Made by a program: the position numbers and the translations under genes | Source of the DNA: Meandrina meandrites | Lineage: Eukaryota > Cnidaria > Anthozoa > Scleractinia > Meandrinidae | DNA length: 64,000 nt | NCBI GenBank assembly: GCA_963693305.1 | Contig: OY855907.1 | Span: forward strand, 36,520,356-36,584,355 | Reading direction: 5' to 3' | Notes under the pieces: model-generated | What the model saw: the letters and a program-made list of their open reading frames with translations, nothing else | Database searches by the model: none | What the model was told of the DNA's origin: nothing | Part shown: positions 21,801 to 31,814 of the stretch, piece after piece | Layout of the letters: every line of letters begins with the position of its first letter | How positions within the stretch are numbered: position 1 is the first letter of the stretch

Positions 21801-22232
21801 GTACGACTGCCCCTTTAATTGCCCCTGCTCTACAACAGCAAATGAAATAATGACTGTTTCTTTGAGAACTACCTTATACCTCCGTTTGGTTGAACATTAA
21901 TTGGTTGTGTACGCACTGACGGCTCAGTCTGCCAGTCACGGCGCGAAAACATTTTCTATTAAGACTGATTCAATTCCATTCAAACATAGTTCATCATTTT
22001 TAAGGAACCAGCTAGCTGCGAGAAAACATAGTATATATCGTAATAATCGATCCTATGCAAAAGCAGCAATTCGCTGTTAATACACTTATGTGATTCTTTT
22101 AAACAATGGATGATGTAATATTTTACCCTGATCAGCAGCGCAGATCCCGAACAACACAAGAAATATCGCCACTTTGTGGAGAGCTCCAATCGAGCTGCGT
22201 TGATGTTTATCCAGTTTAGTAAAAGCTTCCAT
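12696..22232 (-). CDS. Collagen-Ig-Ig-fibrinogen-like secreted protein, intact paralogue
   Basis: The coding sequence is complement(12696-13134, 13792-14023, 15980-16267, 17319-17930, 18533-18691, 22127-22232), 1836 nt or 611 aa plus stop. All introns are GT-AG and all phases agree. Residues 16-33 are hydrophobic (GALHKVAIFLVLFGICAA), a signal peptide or signal anchor. Residues 36-70 are a short polar segment with two Cys, 71 to about 198 Gly-X-Y collagen, about 212-292 Ig domain 1, 293-388 Ig domain 2 and 389-611 a fibrinogen-like domain. An in-frame upstream Met at 22277 would add 15 residues. The protein is probably an extracellular matrix or cell-surface trimer whose fibrinogen-like end binds a ligand; this is inferred from architecture only. 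It lies tail to tail with gene 1 and, unlike it, has no LINE. The introns carry several DNA transposons and a tRNA-derived SINE. Confidence 0.85.
13181..13450 (+). repeat. tRNA-derived SINE in intron of gene 2
   Basis: A tRNA-like head (13181-13260) has an A-box-like TGGCCTAGTTGTTAGG, an anticodon-stem-like CTGGA/TCCGG pair around CTTGTAA, and the B-box GGTTCAAATCC at 13238-13248. A non-tRNA body follows and ends in a T/A-rich tail near 13450. The acceptor stem does not pair, so it is not a working tRNA. Pol III promoter boxes plus an AT tail are typical of SINEs. Confidence 0.7.
14935..15568. mobile_element. pogo/Tigger-like MITE with TA target duplication
   Basis: The ends are CATTGGAACCCAGATATAAC at 14935 and, inverted, CCGTGGAACCCCGATATAAC ending at 15568, with TA on both outer flanks (14933-14934, 15569-15570). 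The 634-bp element repeats the GATATAACGA motif internally near the left end and contains a hairpin at about 15386-15482. There is no intact transposase. It lies in the intron between Ig domain 2 and the fibrinogen-like exons of gene 2. Confidence 0.72.
15590..15774. mobile_element. Short MITE, TATGTCCAG family, copy 1
   Basis: The inverted ends are TATGTCCAGAATTGAACGC and GCGTTCAATCCTGGACAT. A clearly homologous copy is at 46341-46527. The element is 185 bp and non-coding. Confidence 0.7.
16340..16650. repeat. SINE-related repeat interrupted by a foldback MITE
   Basis: The outer parts (16340-16427 and 16572-16650) read as one repeat when the centre is removed: the left part ends TTTATACAC and the right part begins GGTGGAGAGAAGCACTGTGA. 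They resemble the reverse strand of tRNA-derived SINEs of marine invertebrates. Confidence 0.5.
16428..16571. mobile_element. 144-bp foldback MITE nested in repeat
   Basis: The inverted ends are CAGGCCCCAGTTGTTCAAAG at 16428 and its reverse complement ending at 16571. Internal TTATCC/GGATAA motifs pair as well, so the whole element can fold into a hairpin. Confidence 0.75.
16956..17130. mobile_element. Tc1/mariner-like MITE with TA target duplication
   Basis: The ends are CAGTCAACTCTCG at 16956 and the inverse CGAGAGTTGACTG ending at 17130, with TA on both sides. The element is 175 bp, with internal repeats of GTCCGTATTAGCGAG type, and no ORF. Confidence 0.78.
18533..18691 (-). CDS. Gene 2 exon 2: pre-collagen segment
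   Basis: The minus-strand acceptor AG is at 18693-18692 and the donor GT at 18532-18531. It reads PPLTLEDVRREIQAQLSS, continues to two Cys, then AGPPGPKGEPGFKGRRGKK. Phase 1 joins it to exon 1 (GCC, Ala) and to exon 3 (GGT, Gly). It corresponds to window bases 1-146 of gene 1. Confidence 0.85.
18716..18912. repeat. (AAT)n / (TTA)n microsatellite
   Basis: A long run of AAT with scattered AAC units is followed by an inverted ATT run. It lies in intron 1 of gene 2. A poly-Asn reading frame across it is an artefact. Confidence 0.95.
19876..20297. mobile_element. 422-bp DNA transposon with perfect 8-bp target duplication
   Basis: Inverted ends are rich in G (CCCGGGAGGGGGGGTA at left, TACCCCCTGGG at right), with a second paired block TGACGGGGGGTCCGAC / GTCGGACCCCCCCGTCA. 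ACATAATA occurs directly outside both ends (19868-19875 and 20298-20305). An 8-bp duplication fits the hAT or P superfamilies. The interior repeats AACCCAAAAAAATAC-type motifs and has no transposase. Confidence 0.82.
21072..21454. mobile_element. piggyBac-like MITE with TTAA target duplication
   Basis: The inverted ends are AGGGGCACTGTCACG and its reverse complement CGTGACAGTGCCCCT. TTAA lies outside each (21068-21071, 21455-21458). The element is 383 bp and non-coding, in intron 1 of gene 2. Confidence 0.85.
21488..21717. repeat. Inverted-repeat element (foldback)
   Basis: The arms TTCTGGCCCTCTCTCTG (left, about 21497-21513) and CAGAGAGAGGGCCAGAA (right, about 21691-21707) pair and extend with mismatches to about 33 bp. 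This is probably a MITE; no target duplication was recognised. Confidence 0.6.
22127..22232 (-). CDS. Gene 2 exon 1: signal sequence
   Basis: The Met is at 22232; 35 codons plus one base run to a donor GT at 22126-22125. The peptide has a Lys/Arg/His-rich start, then HKVAIFLVLFGICAADQ. Its phase 1 end joins the exon at 18691 without a shift (DQ-A-PPLTLED). A cleavage site after CAA is plausible, but the hydrophobic core is short. The exon is proposed from phase compatibility and the sense of a secreted architecture; 3.4 kb of intron separates it from exon 2. Confidence 0.65.
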
Positions 22233-22299
22233 GTTCTTGGCCTTGCAGCGAGTGATCCTGCTAACGTGCTCAGACAAGGAATGACTGCGTTAGATAAAG

Positions 22300-24300
22300 G
22301 CTCAATCAACAGCACGTGGCTCTACAGGAGCTTCATTGATTGGTTCATACATTGTTGATTGACAGATTGATACATCAGTTGATTGGCTGCTGAGATGGAA
22401 ACATCATCTGCAACTGCGGTGCCTCAGTTCTGCTCTCACCAATCTGTTTTTATTGGTCTTTATTGGCGGAAATCTCGTTTGCTGTAGTCTCTCGAATAAG
22501 CGCCCACGCTCTGATGTAAGCGACCTCCCTGCCTTCCTATTTTAGAACTGCTCAGTATAAAATCTGCTCTCAATTCAGACCCTAACTTTTAAATCTTACT
22601 TACTTACTTACTTATCCTCACTGGGCCCATGAATTGAGGCCGGCTGTTGCCTATTTCGTCCTCGCCCCTAGCATTTTATCGCGTTCTTTTGTCTTTTCTT
22701 TCTATTTTTTTTTTTGATTGACTGATTGATAGATCAAATGATGCAATTTGGCTGCATGCTGAATCGAAAGATCATCTGCTTAATTGCTTAATTGCTCATC
22801 AATTGCTTATTCTGCTCTCAGCAATCTGTTTTTATTGGCGGAAATCCTGTTACGGTTCTTTCTCGAATGAGCGCTGAGACGCCCTCGCTCAGATAAGCCC
22901 CGCCCCCCCTCTTCACTAGACCTGCTCCGGGTAAAGTTTTCTTTCCTTCTTTCCTTTGAACATTGTATCCAAAAACAGTCTTGCGGCTCTTTAAAATCGT
23001 AGCCAATCTCGGACCAGAATGACAAACTATACCACTATTTGAGTCTCGTATAGAGGGGTCGCCATTTCAAATCCCCACCCCCTCTCCCACTCACCCCTCT
23101 CCCCCCCCCCCCCCCCCCCCGCCCCAGGATATTCTTATGGCTCATGGCCAAATTGGATGCTTTTAAAATAAATAGTTATTCTGCTCTGATAAACAATCTG
23201 TTTTTTAAGATAATCCAACTCAAGGAGACTATGCATGGGGTTAGATAAAATCAATAAAATGCACTACGCTACACTACGCGCGGCAGACGAAGGGTTTTTT
23301 GTTGTTTCGTACTGTGCTGATGGAAACGTGTGATAAAAACTAATACAAATTGATTAAAACCTACGGTGTCATGTGATTAGCAACAGTCATGCTTGGTGAT
23401 CTTCTCCTTCTATAATTAGACTAATATTTTTTTATCAGCATGCTTTAATTGATTGATGGACTGATCTGTCAATTATATGCTATTAAAGACCCGTTCACGC
23501 GAATCCGTTTTCGTTTAAAAACACGACTTTTTTTACAGATTGGCCTTCCGTCCTCATGTATCCGGTGAAAACGGTGACCGGAAAACGCAGCTTTTCGGAA
23601 AACGCTTTCCAGAGTGAAAATTTTCGAAAACCCCGTTTTCGTGTTTCCGTGCATGCGATCAAAACGAAACTTTTTGAAATCGATGACGTCACAGCCGCCA
23701 GGATAAGAATGTTTCACAGCGACCTTAACTTTTCTTTAGACTTATAGCATATCCTATGTCAATATTTCCTTGCAGCAAAATGTTCAAGCTTGTTATTTTG
23801 GAATACGACTTAATCGGTAAGGCTTCTTTACCATCGGTCTCGAGTTTGGCAAGCAAATCGATCATCAAAGGTTCTAATCACTGTCTGATCAGTTAGAACA
23901 GTCTGTAAAAGTGCTTGACGACATATAGAAGAACTTTGTCGACCACACACTTATTTTAGAGGAAGGGAGGGAGCATTTAAGGGTGATTCAAGGCCAATCT
24001 GTATAAAAAAGTTAGTTACGCGACTGTTTATATCGCCATACAAATTTGAAACGGCCGCGCGCGCAACATAAACAGTAACAACATGCGTCCAACATCACTT
24101 GAAACTATCAGCAAAACAATTTTAATCCAACAGCGCACGAGGAAGCACAAACATTTTTTTTACTACTGTAGAAGGAAGCACTGCCGAAACGTTTAGTTTT
24201 CCGGCTAAATTGAATTGTTTTTGCGCGCGCTGTCTTTGCGGCCTAGTGTGACGCAATTAATTGCCTTCTAATATCTTCTCACATGAGATCGAGGCCATCC
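22300..24300. other. Repeat-rich spacer, no gene recognised
   Basis: It contains ACTT tetranucleotides (about 22598-22615), a poly-C run (about 23101-23120) and a possible MITE around 23490-23720 whose ORFs look like shadows. I see no exon with domain similarity. Confidence 0.4.
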
Positions 24301-24305
24301 TGCCA

Positions 24306-24361
24306 CATACCGACATACATACCGACATACCGACATACATACCGACATACATACCGACATA
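24306..24361. repeat. Short tandem repeat, ATACCGAC / ATACAT units
   Basis: CATACCGA- and CATACAT-type units alternate for about 56 bp. Confidence 0.85.
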
Positions 24362-25239
24362 GAACGACTTTCGCTTGCGCGTTCACAGGACAACCACGGG
24401 ACCACGGGTCACCACAAGATTAGGATGTGTTCTCCTATCGTCGAACGCAATTATTTAAGTTGCTTTTCTCTCTTTTTTTTTCTGATAACCTTTTCCGTGA
24501 GCACTGTTCACTTTAGTTAATTTATTTTGTTTGGCGGTACACAAGTCATTCTTCACTCTTTCCGCACTTTAGCGAGCGATTCAACATTGAATGCACGCGT
24601 ATAATACCCTGATAATACAAACTGTACAAACACATTTCGCAAGGCGATCTTTGTATTTTTTACCAAGTAGAAAAAAATAAATAAATTATTTACCGGCTTT
24701 GGGTCGATCAGTCCGTATCGTGAAAAAGTTTGACGTCGGCCTTGAAAATGCTTTCCTCGGCCTGCGGCCTCGGGCAGCATTTTCACAGATTTTCAAGACA
24801 TCGATCGGTCACAGTTTTTCCATGTTAAGGTCATTCCTCTGTTTTGCATTGCGCATCCTTACTGCGCACGAATTATTGCGCCATAAGCGCGCGCTCACAT
24901 CGCGCGCGCATCAAAGTCGTACTAGATTCCCTATTAGGCTAAGCTCAGCAGGGAAAAGAATGCTTATTTGCTCTTAAACAAGCATGGTGACCTACCTTTT
25001 TTCTGACTAATTTTGACCTACCATTCATTATCGTTTTGTTTGAAGAGTTTGAAAAAAATCATGTGTTCTAAAACCTGCTTATTGCTATTAATGTGTTATT
25101 CATGGAGATAAAATAATGGCCTCGAGAACACGCACGCGAGGAAATATTTTAGCCAATTTCCTGTAACACTACGTTTATTTCCATTAAATATGTATTAAAT
25201 TGTTCCTTAACGTCGATATAATATGACTACTACGTTATC

Positions 25240-25620
25240 TAATGGCTTACTTTAGTTATGTGCTTCCTATTCCCATGGAAAGTAGCGTACATTTTAAACG
25301 TAATAATACAATCCATGCGCGCGCTACTAGACAAAGCAACCTTTTACATCCGCCTGCTGTAAGGACTGAGATCGCAAAACGATCCTTCTATTACTATGGT
25401 TGCATTCTTTTTAACGAACTATCTTGATGTACATAGTTTTCTATCTATATTATTATTAATGTTAGCGTAATGCATATGTATGCTATAGTTTTAGTACATT
25501 GTTGCGCTCAGGGCTCCCATTGATAACAGACAGCTTTTTGCATCTGAAGGGGCTACCCTGAGCGGTATAAATCAATAAGGTTCTTTGTCTTTGTACACTG
25601 ATCAAATAAACATGCTTTTG
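25240..25620 (+). mobile_element. 3' fragment of a LINE
   Basis: The frame 25242-25427 reads HARATRQSNLLHPPAVRTEI, then KRSFYYYGCILFNELS, which resembles the C-terminal tail after the reverse transcriptase in non-LTR ORFs. It is followed by a 3' UTR with pairing segments (GGGCTCCCATTGATAACAGA and GGGGCTACCCTGAGC) and ATAAAT-type ends. It is 5' truncated. Confidence 0.6.
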
Positions 25621-25794
25621 TTCGGCGAAATTACAAGGAATTTTGGGGTAACTTGGTTTCATAATATCTCGTTAACGGAGCTGGTGACCTATCTTTTTTA
25701 TTTATATTTCGACTCATTGCACGATAAATAACAAATTGTGAAAGTTTGACAAAAATCATGTGTTTAGTTGTATTTCGGAGGAATCGTAACACAC

Positions 25795-26060
25795 TAGCGA
25801 CATAACGACACAACGGCAAGGTCACGCAAATGCAAGAAATAGCTTATGTTGATGTTTTATGTCACCAGTGTGAACAACATATCGCCCCATGTAAGGGAAT
25901 CCGGAATCCGGAATCCAACATATTTTTGCCTTTGGAATCCGGAATCCAGCCCTTTAAGTTCCGGAATCCAGCCTTTGGAATCCGGAATCTAGGCTCTGGA
26001 ATCCGAAATCCAAACTCTCGAAACCTTCTCTGTAAAAACTTTGATATCTGCGTGCTCACT
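25795..26060. repeat. GGAATCCGGAATCC repeat element, copy A
   Basis: An ACTAGCGACATAACGACA-type border (about 25790-25815) is followed by several GGAATCCGGAATCC units from about 25900. An inverted copy is at 29880-30180. Confidence 0.7.
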
Positions 26061-27381
26061 TGAAAGTATCATATTTGTCAACACGGCGGTATTGTGGTCT
26101 TTGATCCTTAAATAGGCCAGGATGCATGCATCATTTGTTGGAGATCACCATTTTGACATGCACTGTATTGTCTTTGTGTCAAATTTGTGACCTTTTTGGC
26201 TCTGAATTAACTTCAACACGTTCAAGTACAGCGTACTTTTTTGGAACTGTCAACACTGTTCACGGGAATTGTTTGGCCCCATAGGGGGTTTCACTATTCC
26301 TGTACGTCGGTTTTCGGTATCAAGATGTAAGGAATCGAAATTAATGAAAGTCCTGAAATCTCAATAAATGCGATTTTGGTGGAAGCGGTAGTTGACGAGC
26401 ATGCTTGAAGGTAAAATCGAAGCTTAACCATTTAAGATTTTTGTCCAGGATGTTCACCCCATGCAGTAACGCTTGCAGGCGCCAGTCAATTATTAAGTTA
26501 CTTTTTAAATTTCCGGCGAGCGAGAAATTCGAGCTAGTGTGTTTATTCACTGTTTCGACTGTTGGATCTACTGTTCGACATTGCGTTGAGGATTCTAAAA
26601 GATGGGAAAACACCGGAGAAAGCATAAAGCTGAGCGGGAAAGGTATGTATTAGTCATAAAAAGTTTGTTTTAGACTCCTGCTTACGTGAATCCATGTGTG
26701 ACATGTGTCGGGTATATGAACACCAAGAGAAATCTTTGTGCGGCATTTTGAGTTCGATTGTTTCTCGAATTTATGTTTTCACTTGAATTTCGTATGCAGG
26801 AGTCCAAGAATAAAGAAGAAAGAAAAATAAAAACAAGAAAAGGAAATTGCATGGTTTGTAGGGTTAATTATGAAGTCCCGAGAGGTACGTTCCGGCTACG
26901 TTCTCTTTCGATCTCTAGCTCTGACACGTGCGATTATCGGCATCTGCTTGTCAATGGGCAAATATTGCCCGAGAAGTTATCTGAGTGTAGCTAGACTTGA
27001 ATTTATTCCGATTCCGTTGTCATTATCGTACAGATGATACAGATCTTGAACAGGAATAGGCAATATAGCTCAATAAGCTAAGGCATGGTAACTTTGCCAA
27101 GAAGAACGTATCGAAACGTAATCGAACAGTAAGGGTGCTATATTTCGCTAGTAAAGGTAAATTCTATAAATTTAGCGCAATGTCTTTTCTATGCGAAACC
27201 AGGAGTAAGCGTACTTGGGGGTCGTACTTATTTTCCCAAAACATTATACCCAAAATTATTAAAAACTAGCTATGGTATATTGCAATTCCTGAGTTTTGAT
27301 TGGTTATATGAGCTCATCTACCATTCACCACAAATATCGTAGCCGATACGCGTCAACGAAAACATCTGGGGAGCTCAAACA

Positions 27382-28066
27382 CATAGGCGTACGGGCAATT
27401 TTTTACGAGGGGGGGCGGTGAACCATTTGCCCAAAAAAATTCTCGCAATTTGTCCAAATTTTTACGAAAAAGTCGAAAAGAAACGAGGGTCATATACGAT
27501 GCTCTAACATAGGCCTACTCACGAAGTGAAAATATTCTCATAAATGAATCTATCATATGAGCTCATAAAACACGTTAAAAGAAATAGCTGTCTCGGCCAT
27601 TTCGACGGCCAAAGATATCAATGATACGATCCATGTCATTGTTGACTACGTACAGAGTTGGCATATGCCCTTTCAATGTTAATAAGTGCGATGAACATTA
27701 CTGACACGTTGTTGCCCCATGGTGTTGCGCAGGTAAGTTCTCAATCTGCGCAACGCACTGAATGATCGTTCTGCTGAACACGATGTAGCAGGTATCACTG
27801 CAAGGATATGTACTACATTAATAACCAAAAACTCATCACGTGTTGGGCAACCACTGTCTCGTGTGAATGTAACTGGCTTTACCACGCCGACTTCAGGTTA
27901 AAATAGAAAATATCTATCTCTTCAAAAAACAAAAACATGGAAACTTCTTTTAAAACTGGCTTTGCCCAAATTTCTTTTGCTGCCCAAAAAATCTGAGTTG
28001 CCCAAAATTTGGGGGGGCTGCAGCCCCCCCAGCCCCCCCCCCCCCCCCCCGGCCCGTTCGCCTATG
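27382..28066. mobile_element. hAT transposon, internally deleted
   Basis: The inverted ends are CATAGGCGTACGGG at 27382 and CATAGGCGAACGGG (reverse strand) ending at 28066. The flanks CTCAAACA (27374-27381) and ATCAAACA (28067-28074) form an 8-bp target duplication with one mismatch. The interior holds a hAT transposase C-terminal fragment on the minus strand. G-rich and C-rich runs adjoin the ends. Confidence 0.8.
27679..27885 (-). pseudogene. hAT transposase C-terminal dimerisation fragment
   Basis: The 68-codon frame reads ILAVIPATSCSAERSFSALRR and then LRTYLRNTMGQQRVSN, the hallmark of the hAT dimerisation region (ERxFS...R..LR..M). Only this tail remains, so no active enzyme can be made. 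Confidence 0.8.
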
Positions 28067-28099
28067 ATCAAACATTACAATTCTGTTGGGCGTTTTTAA

Positions 28100-28219
28100 T
28101 AAAATAATTATTCCATTTGCGCTTGTTGGATATGAGATCGTTATAGCCAACTCGGCGCTTCGCGCGTCGTTGGCTATCTTCCATCTTATATCTAACGCGC
28201 GCTCGTGGAATAATTGTTT
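28100..28219. repeat. Hairpin MITE with GCGCTTCGCG loop, copy 1
   Basis: The arms start and end in AATAATTATTCC / GGAATAATT. The centre contains ATAGCCAACTCGGCGCTTCG and its complement. Related copies are at 30241-30369 and 52044-52151. Confidence 0.65.
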
Positions 28220-28823
28220 CGAATTGTTCACTGCAGCATGCCAGACAGTGGACACACGTGATGAGATGAGAGGAAGGAATGTGAGGGTGCAGGTCGTTTA
28301 CCAGAAGGAAGATGTTGTTGCTGTGAGACACAACCGAAGAAGAGAAGTGTCACCATATTGGCTTGCAATTCTCTTTGAGGACGTTCAGGCTAAAGCAAAT
28401 GGCGGACATTTTGTACGAGACAAAGTGCCGCTCGGGTGGCTTAACCAGACGGAAGATACCTTGACATACACTTCCGGCGACGTTTGCGATCAAAATTCTC
28501 CTAAGTGCATTTTAGCCAGAGTACTAGACTTCACTTGTGAAAAGTCTGGAAATGTGTTAACTGTCAATGTGTCACCGGAGGAGGACATCAGGCTCAGCAG
28601 GATTGCAAATGGAAATGTTGGCGAAGAGGAAGATGACAGCGAGAATGAAAACGAAGCTGAGATGCCAAATCATGATGATCACCATGACAGGAGAGTCACT
28701 TCCACCAAGGTTGGAGGGTATAAGCTTATATGGGCGAAGAACAACGCGTTTCGTTTTAGGTTGAGCCCAATCATTTACGATCATTTTACACTTAAAATCT
28801 GTAAGCCTGGTTTCAATAGTTGA
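28200..28823 (+). CDS. Orphan ORF, hypothetical protein or repeat-derived fragment
   Basis: The ORF opens at 28086 inside a hairpin MITE, but the coding-like part starts near 28200 and ends at TGA 28821-28823. It encodes RVQVVYQKEDVVAVRH..., VSPYWLAILFEDVQA, VRDKVPLGWLNQTED, then an acidic EEEDDSENENEAE segment. I do not recognise a named domain. The SPxWLA pattern, and its position after a transposon, recall uncharacterised cnidarian proteins that travel with repeats, but this is an impression. No start codon context or splice sites make it a secure gene. Confidence 0.35.
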   Translation, partial: RSWNNCFELFTAACQTVDTRDEMRGRNVRVQVVYQKEDVVAVRHNRRREVSPYWLAILFEDVQAKANGGHFVRDKVPLGWLNQTEDTLTYTSGDVCDQNSPKCILARVLDFTCEKSGNVLTVNVSPEEDIRLSRIANGNVGEEEDDSENENEAEMPNHDDHHDRRVTSTKVGGYKLIWAKNNAFRFRLSPIIYDHFTLKICKPGFNS

Positions 28824-29879
28824 AATGCTAACCTTTTCGAATAGTTTGCCCCTCCTCAACCCTGTAAATTTTCACAAAACACCTGCGGCTTGTATTTTGC
28901 CAGTTGTCAGCAACGAACGGAGAAAAGGGATGTGGTCGTTCATTAAGTAGTTATTGCGATGATGTCATCGAATGTGCCATTCGTGCGTGTTTCAACTTAT
29001 TTAACCAGGGTTGTAAACTTATTAACAGAGGAAAAAAGGAGAATTTGTTTGCTTTTCATAAACCACATTTTCATTACAAGCGGAGAAATGATAATAGGGT
29101 ATTTTCATGTGAAGTTAGTGAACATATTGGTGTTTCCACAAATTTCTAAATCAAAAATTACCTTATTTTGGTCGATGACTTATATATTTTTATGCAACAT
29201 TTCCTGCATGAAACTACTTAGGGAATATAAGAAAAGTTTTTAATAACAAATTGTCGAGAATTGTGCAGGAGATCGACAAGTCCCGAAGTAAATTACTGTA
29301 CAATCCACGGGAACGGGCTTTCTGCACGGAGATTGTAAGTAGAGTGCAGTAACAAAACACTGAGTGTTAGACAGCGGCATAAGACTGTACGAGGTTTACT
29401 AATGTTCTAGTTATTGTTTTGTGGTATAAAAATTCCTACGGAACTCTAAAATAATGGACGTTTTACGTAAATGAATTTATATCAACCAATTCTTAAGTAG
29501 CTGCAACAAATGGCTTCGACTATTGTTTAATGTACTAGTAGCTGTACTGGCTAAACACTGAAATAAAGAAATGAATAATTTTAGCAGGCGATTTCAATTT
29601 GAACATTCCTGAAAGCACCAAACTTCAATTCCTACTACTTTTGGTTCTGTTGACGATATAATCGTTTTGATGAGAACAGTTCGTCAGATAGCTTCAACGC
29701 TGTGGATTACTCAGTGGACTTCAGAGACACCTCTTCTTAACAGGTACCCCAACAAGTTAATTATTTTATCAAAAGTTAATTTAATTGATGCCGTATGAAC
29801 TCCAGTTTAAGGATATTAACACATTTTGATATATTGGAAAGAAAATGGTATTTTCTTTTTTACTCAATTCGTACTTAAA

Positions 29880-30180
29880 TAGCAGAATCTGCTATCGCAG
29901 TACGAATGAACATCAGCGTTAAAACCTTTGGAATCCGGAATCTCGGAACGTCTGGAATCCGGAATCCATAGGCATGGAATCCGGAATCCAGTCACCAGAA
30001 TCCGGAATCCACGATGTGGAATCCGGAATCCAAGACCGTCTTGGATTCCTTTACATGGGGCGAAACATAACATAACGACATAGTAGGAACATAATGACAT
30101 AGCATAACGACACAAGGAAAGAACTGAACTTTTCTTTATGTCGTTAAATATGTCGTTATGTCGCTAGTGTGAACCAGTCT
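29880..30180. repeat. GGAATCCGGAATCC repeat element, copy B (inverted)
   Basis: Several GGAATCCGGAATCC units (about 29928-30030) are followed by a TTTACATGGGGCGAAACATA block and ATGTCGTTATGTCGCTAGTG, the reverse complement of the copy A border. Copies A and B face each other across 4.1 kb. Confidence 0.7.
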
Positions 30181-30240
30181 TTACATTGTAGAACATTGCT
30201 TGTATTATACTACACAACTCGCAAAATATCCGCGCGTATT

Positions 30241-30369
30241 TAACAATTATTCCATGAGCCCGCGTTGGATACGAGGTGGTAAATAGCCAACGAGGGACCC
30301 AACGAGGCGCGAAGCGCCGAGTTGGCTATAACCACTCGTATCCAACAAGGGCGAATGGAATAATTTTTT
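30241..30369. repeat. Hairpin MITE with GCGCGAAGCGC loop, copy 2
   Basis: It starts TAACAATTATTCCATG and ends CATGGAATAATT-like sequence in inverse; the central GAGGCGCGAAGCGCC is a near-perfect small palindrome. It is homologous to 28100-28219. Confidence 0.7.
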
Positions 30370-31115
30370 TATTAAATTCTTCTTTAGTATAAATCAACTG
30401 GACATTTCATTTTGATGTAAACGAATTGATTCATAGTATGGGAAAGCGGGAAAATTTGTGGCACAGTGTTCACTTCTTGAGTTGAATGAAACAGGCGAGA
30501 AAAGCGAGCGAGAGAGTTTTCTTCCGAAGATTTTCCTCGGACAATCTCCTCGTAAATCGTCTTTTCATCCTGGAAAATTGTGACAACATTTAAGGTTTAA
30601 TTTACAGGAAGATCCGAAGCAATAGCTTTTCTGGAAATTATACGCCTTGTGCACGAGCGAAGCAAGTGTTTACATATTGTAGTTGTTTACGGCTCCACGG
30701 CTGTCATCAAGACTACTACATTATGCCGAAACGAAATTGCACTCATGCAGAGTCGATGAATTTTATTCCAGTATAAAAGGACAAGATCAAGATTGAAAGA
30801 TAACAAACTTAACTGAAGTGCTGAGCCTAATTTTACATCGAACACTGAATGAAATTGTGTCAGTTTTCTGGTCTTCCCGTAAATTATTTGCTGCTTTTCT
30901 TCTTCGTTAAGTCGCTCTTGTTGTACATTTACAAGTATTTTTAATTAAACATTTCGCATCAATCCTTTCAGTTTTACGTAGTTGAGTCAACTATGGCATT
31001 TTTGTGGTATTTGTGTGGTTTTAGGGAAGGCACTGTCGATTATTTCTTGTATAATTTACCATTTTTCTGATGGAGCTTTCGCTTCCCGCAGAATAAGGCC
31101 AAACATAGGTATATT

Positions 31116-31316
31116 AGGGGTGTCGAATGGTAAATGCGAGACTTTGCGAGACGGCGAGACTGATACATTTTCTGCGAGCCCGAGACTTTCTTAGCATTGA
31201 AAAAGAAATCGAGACTCCGAGAAGGCTCTCCATAAAAATACGAGACGACGAGACCCCTGGAATTTGGCTTAAATTTTGCGAGACGCGCATTTTTTGAAGG
31301 ACCATTCACCACCCCT
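31116..31316. mobile_element. 201-bp MITE with TATATT target duplication
   Basis: The ends AGGGGTGTCGAATGGT and (inverse) AGGGGTGGTGAATGGT pair with one mismatch and one TC/GG-type difference. TATATT lies outside both ends (31110-31115, 31317-31322). The interior repeats GCGAGAC/CGAGAC motifs. Confidence 0.75.
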
Positions 31317-31814
31317 TATATTGGCTGATAACCGGGATTCAGTAAACCAATCACAAAGCTAGAAATGCAATATCCGAGGTTGAGAATTTAATAATGTATG
31401 TTAAACCATCGAATAAGGTGTATGTATTAAATAATTATCGAGAATACAGTTTATAGATGATGTAATCATACAGTAAATCATGGATATCCATAATCTTACT
31501 GACTGAAACCAAGACTAATGGTTTTTTATTCATCTTATGTATTTTCACCTGTGCCTTCCGTTAGTTTTTGAAAAATAAGAATCTATTGAAAATTTTAGGC
31601 TAAAAAGGTTCTCATGTTGCTCATTCCAGGAATCTATCTTTGCTGTGTTTTGTAAATTTTTGGGGATGTTTGGGAGGAGCAAGGACGGCAGAGAGGGAGG
31701 GGCTGGTAGGGCTATAGCCCTACCACTTTTTGCTTGGGTTAAATTTTTTAGGGCTCCAGATGACTGGATATTTTATGAATTTTACCACTTGAAAGCAATA
31801 CAACGCGTCTACCC

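Noticed and set aside
23469..23747. Candidate gene from overlapping ORFs on both strands
   Set aside because: The sequence has internal inverted similarity (GTTTTCG/CGAAAAC blocks) and is more likely a non-coding DNA transposon remnant; I could not define its ends.
26602..26642. Possible first exon MGKHRRKHKAERE, like a BRD7/9 N-terminus, with donor GTATGT
   Set aside because: The only nearby downstream exon-like segment (26799-26881, donor GTACGT) is out of frame and hits a stop; no bromodomain is seen in the window.
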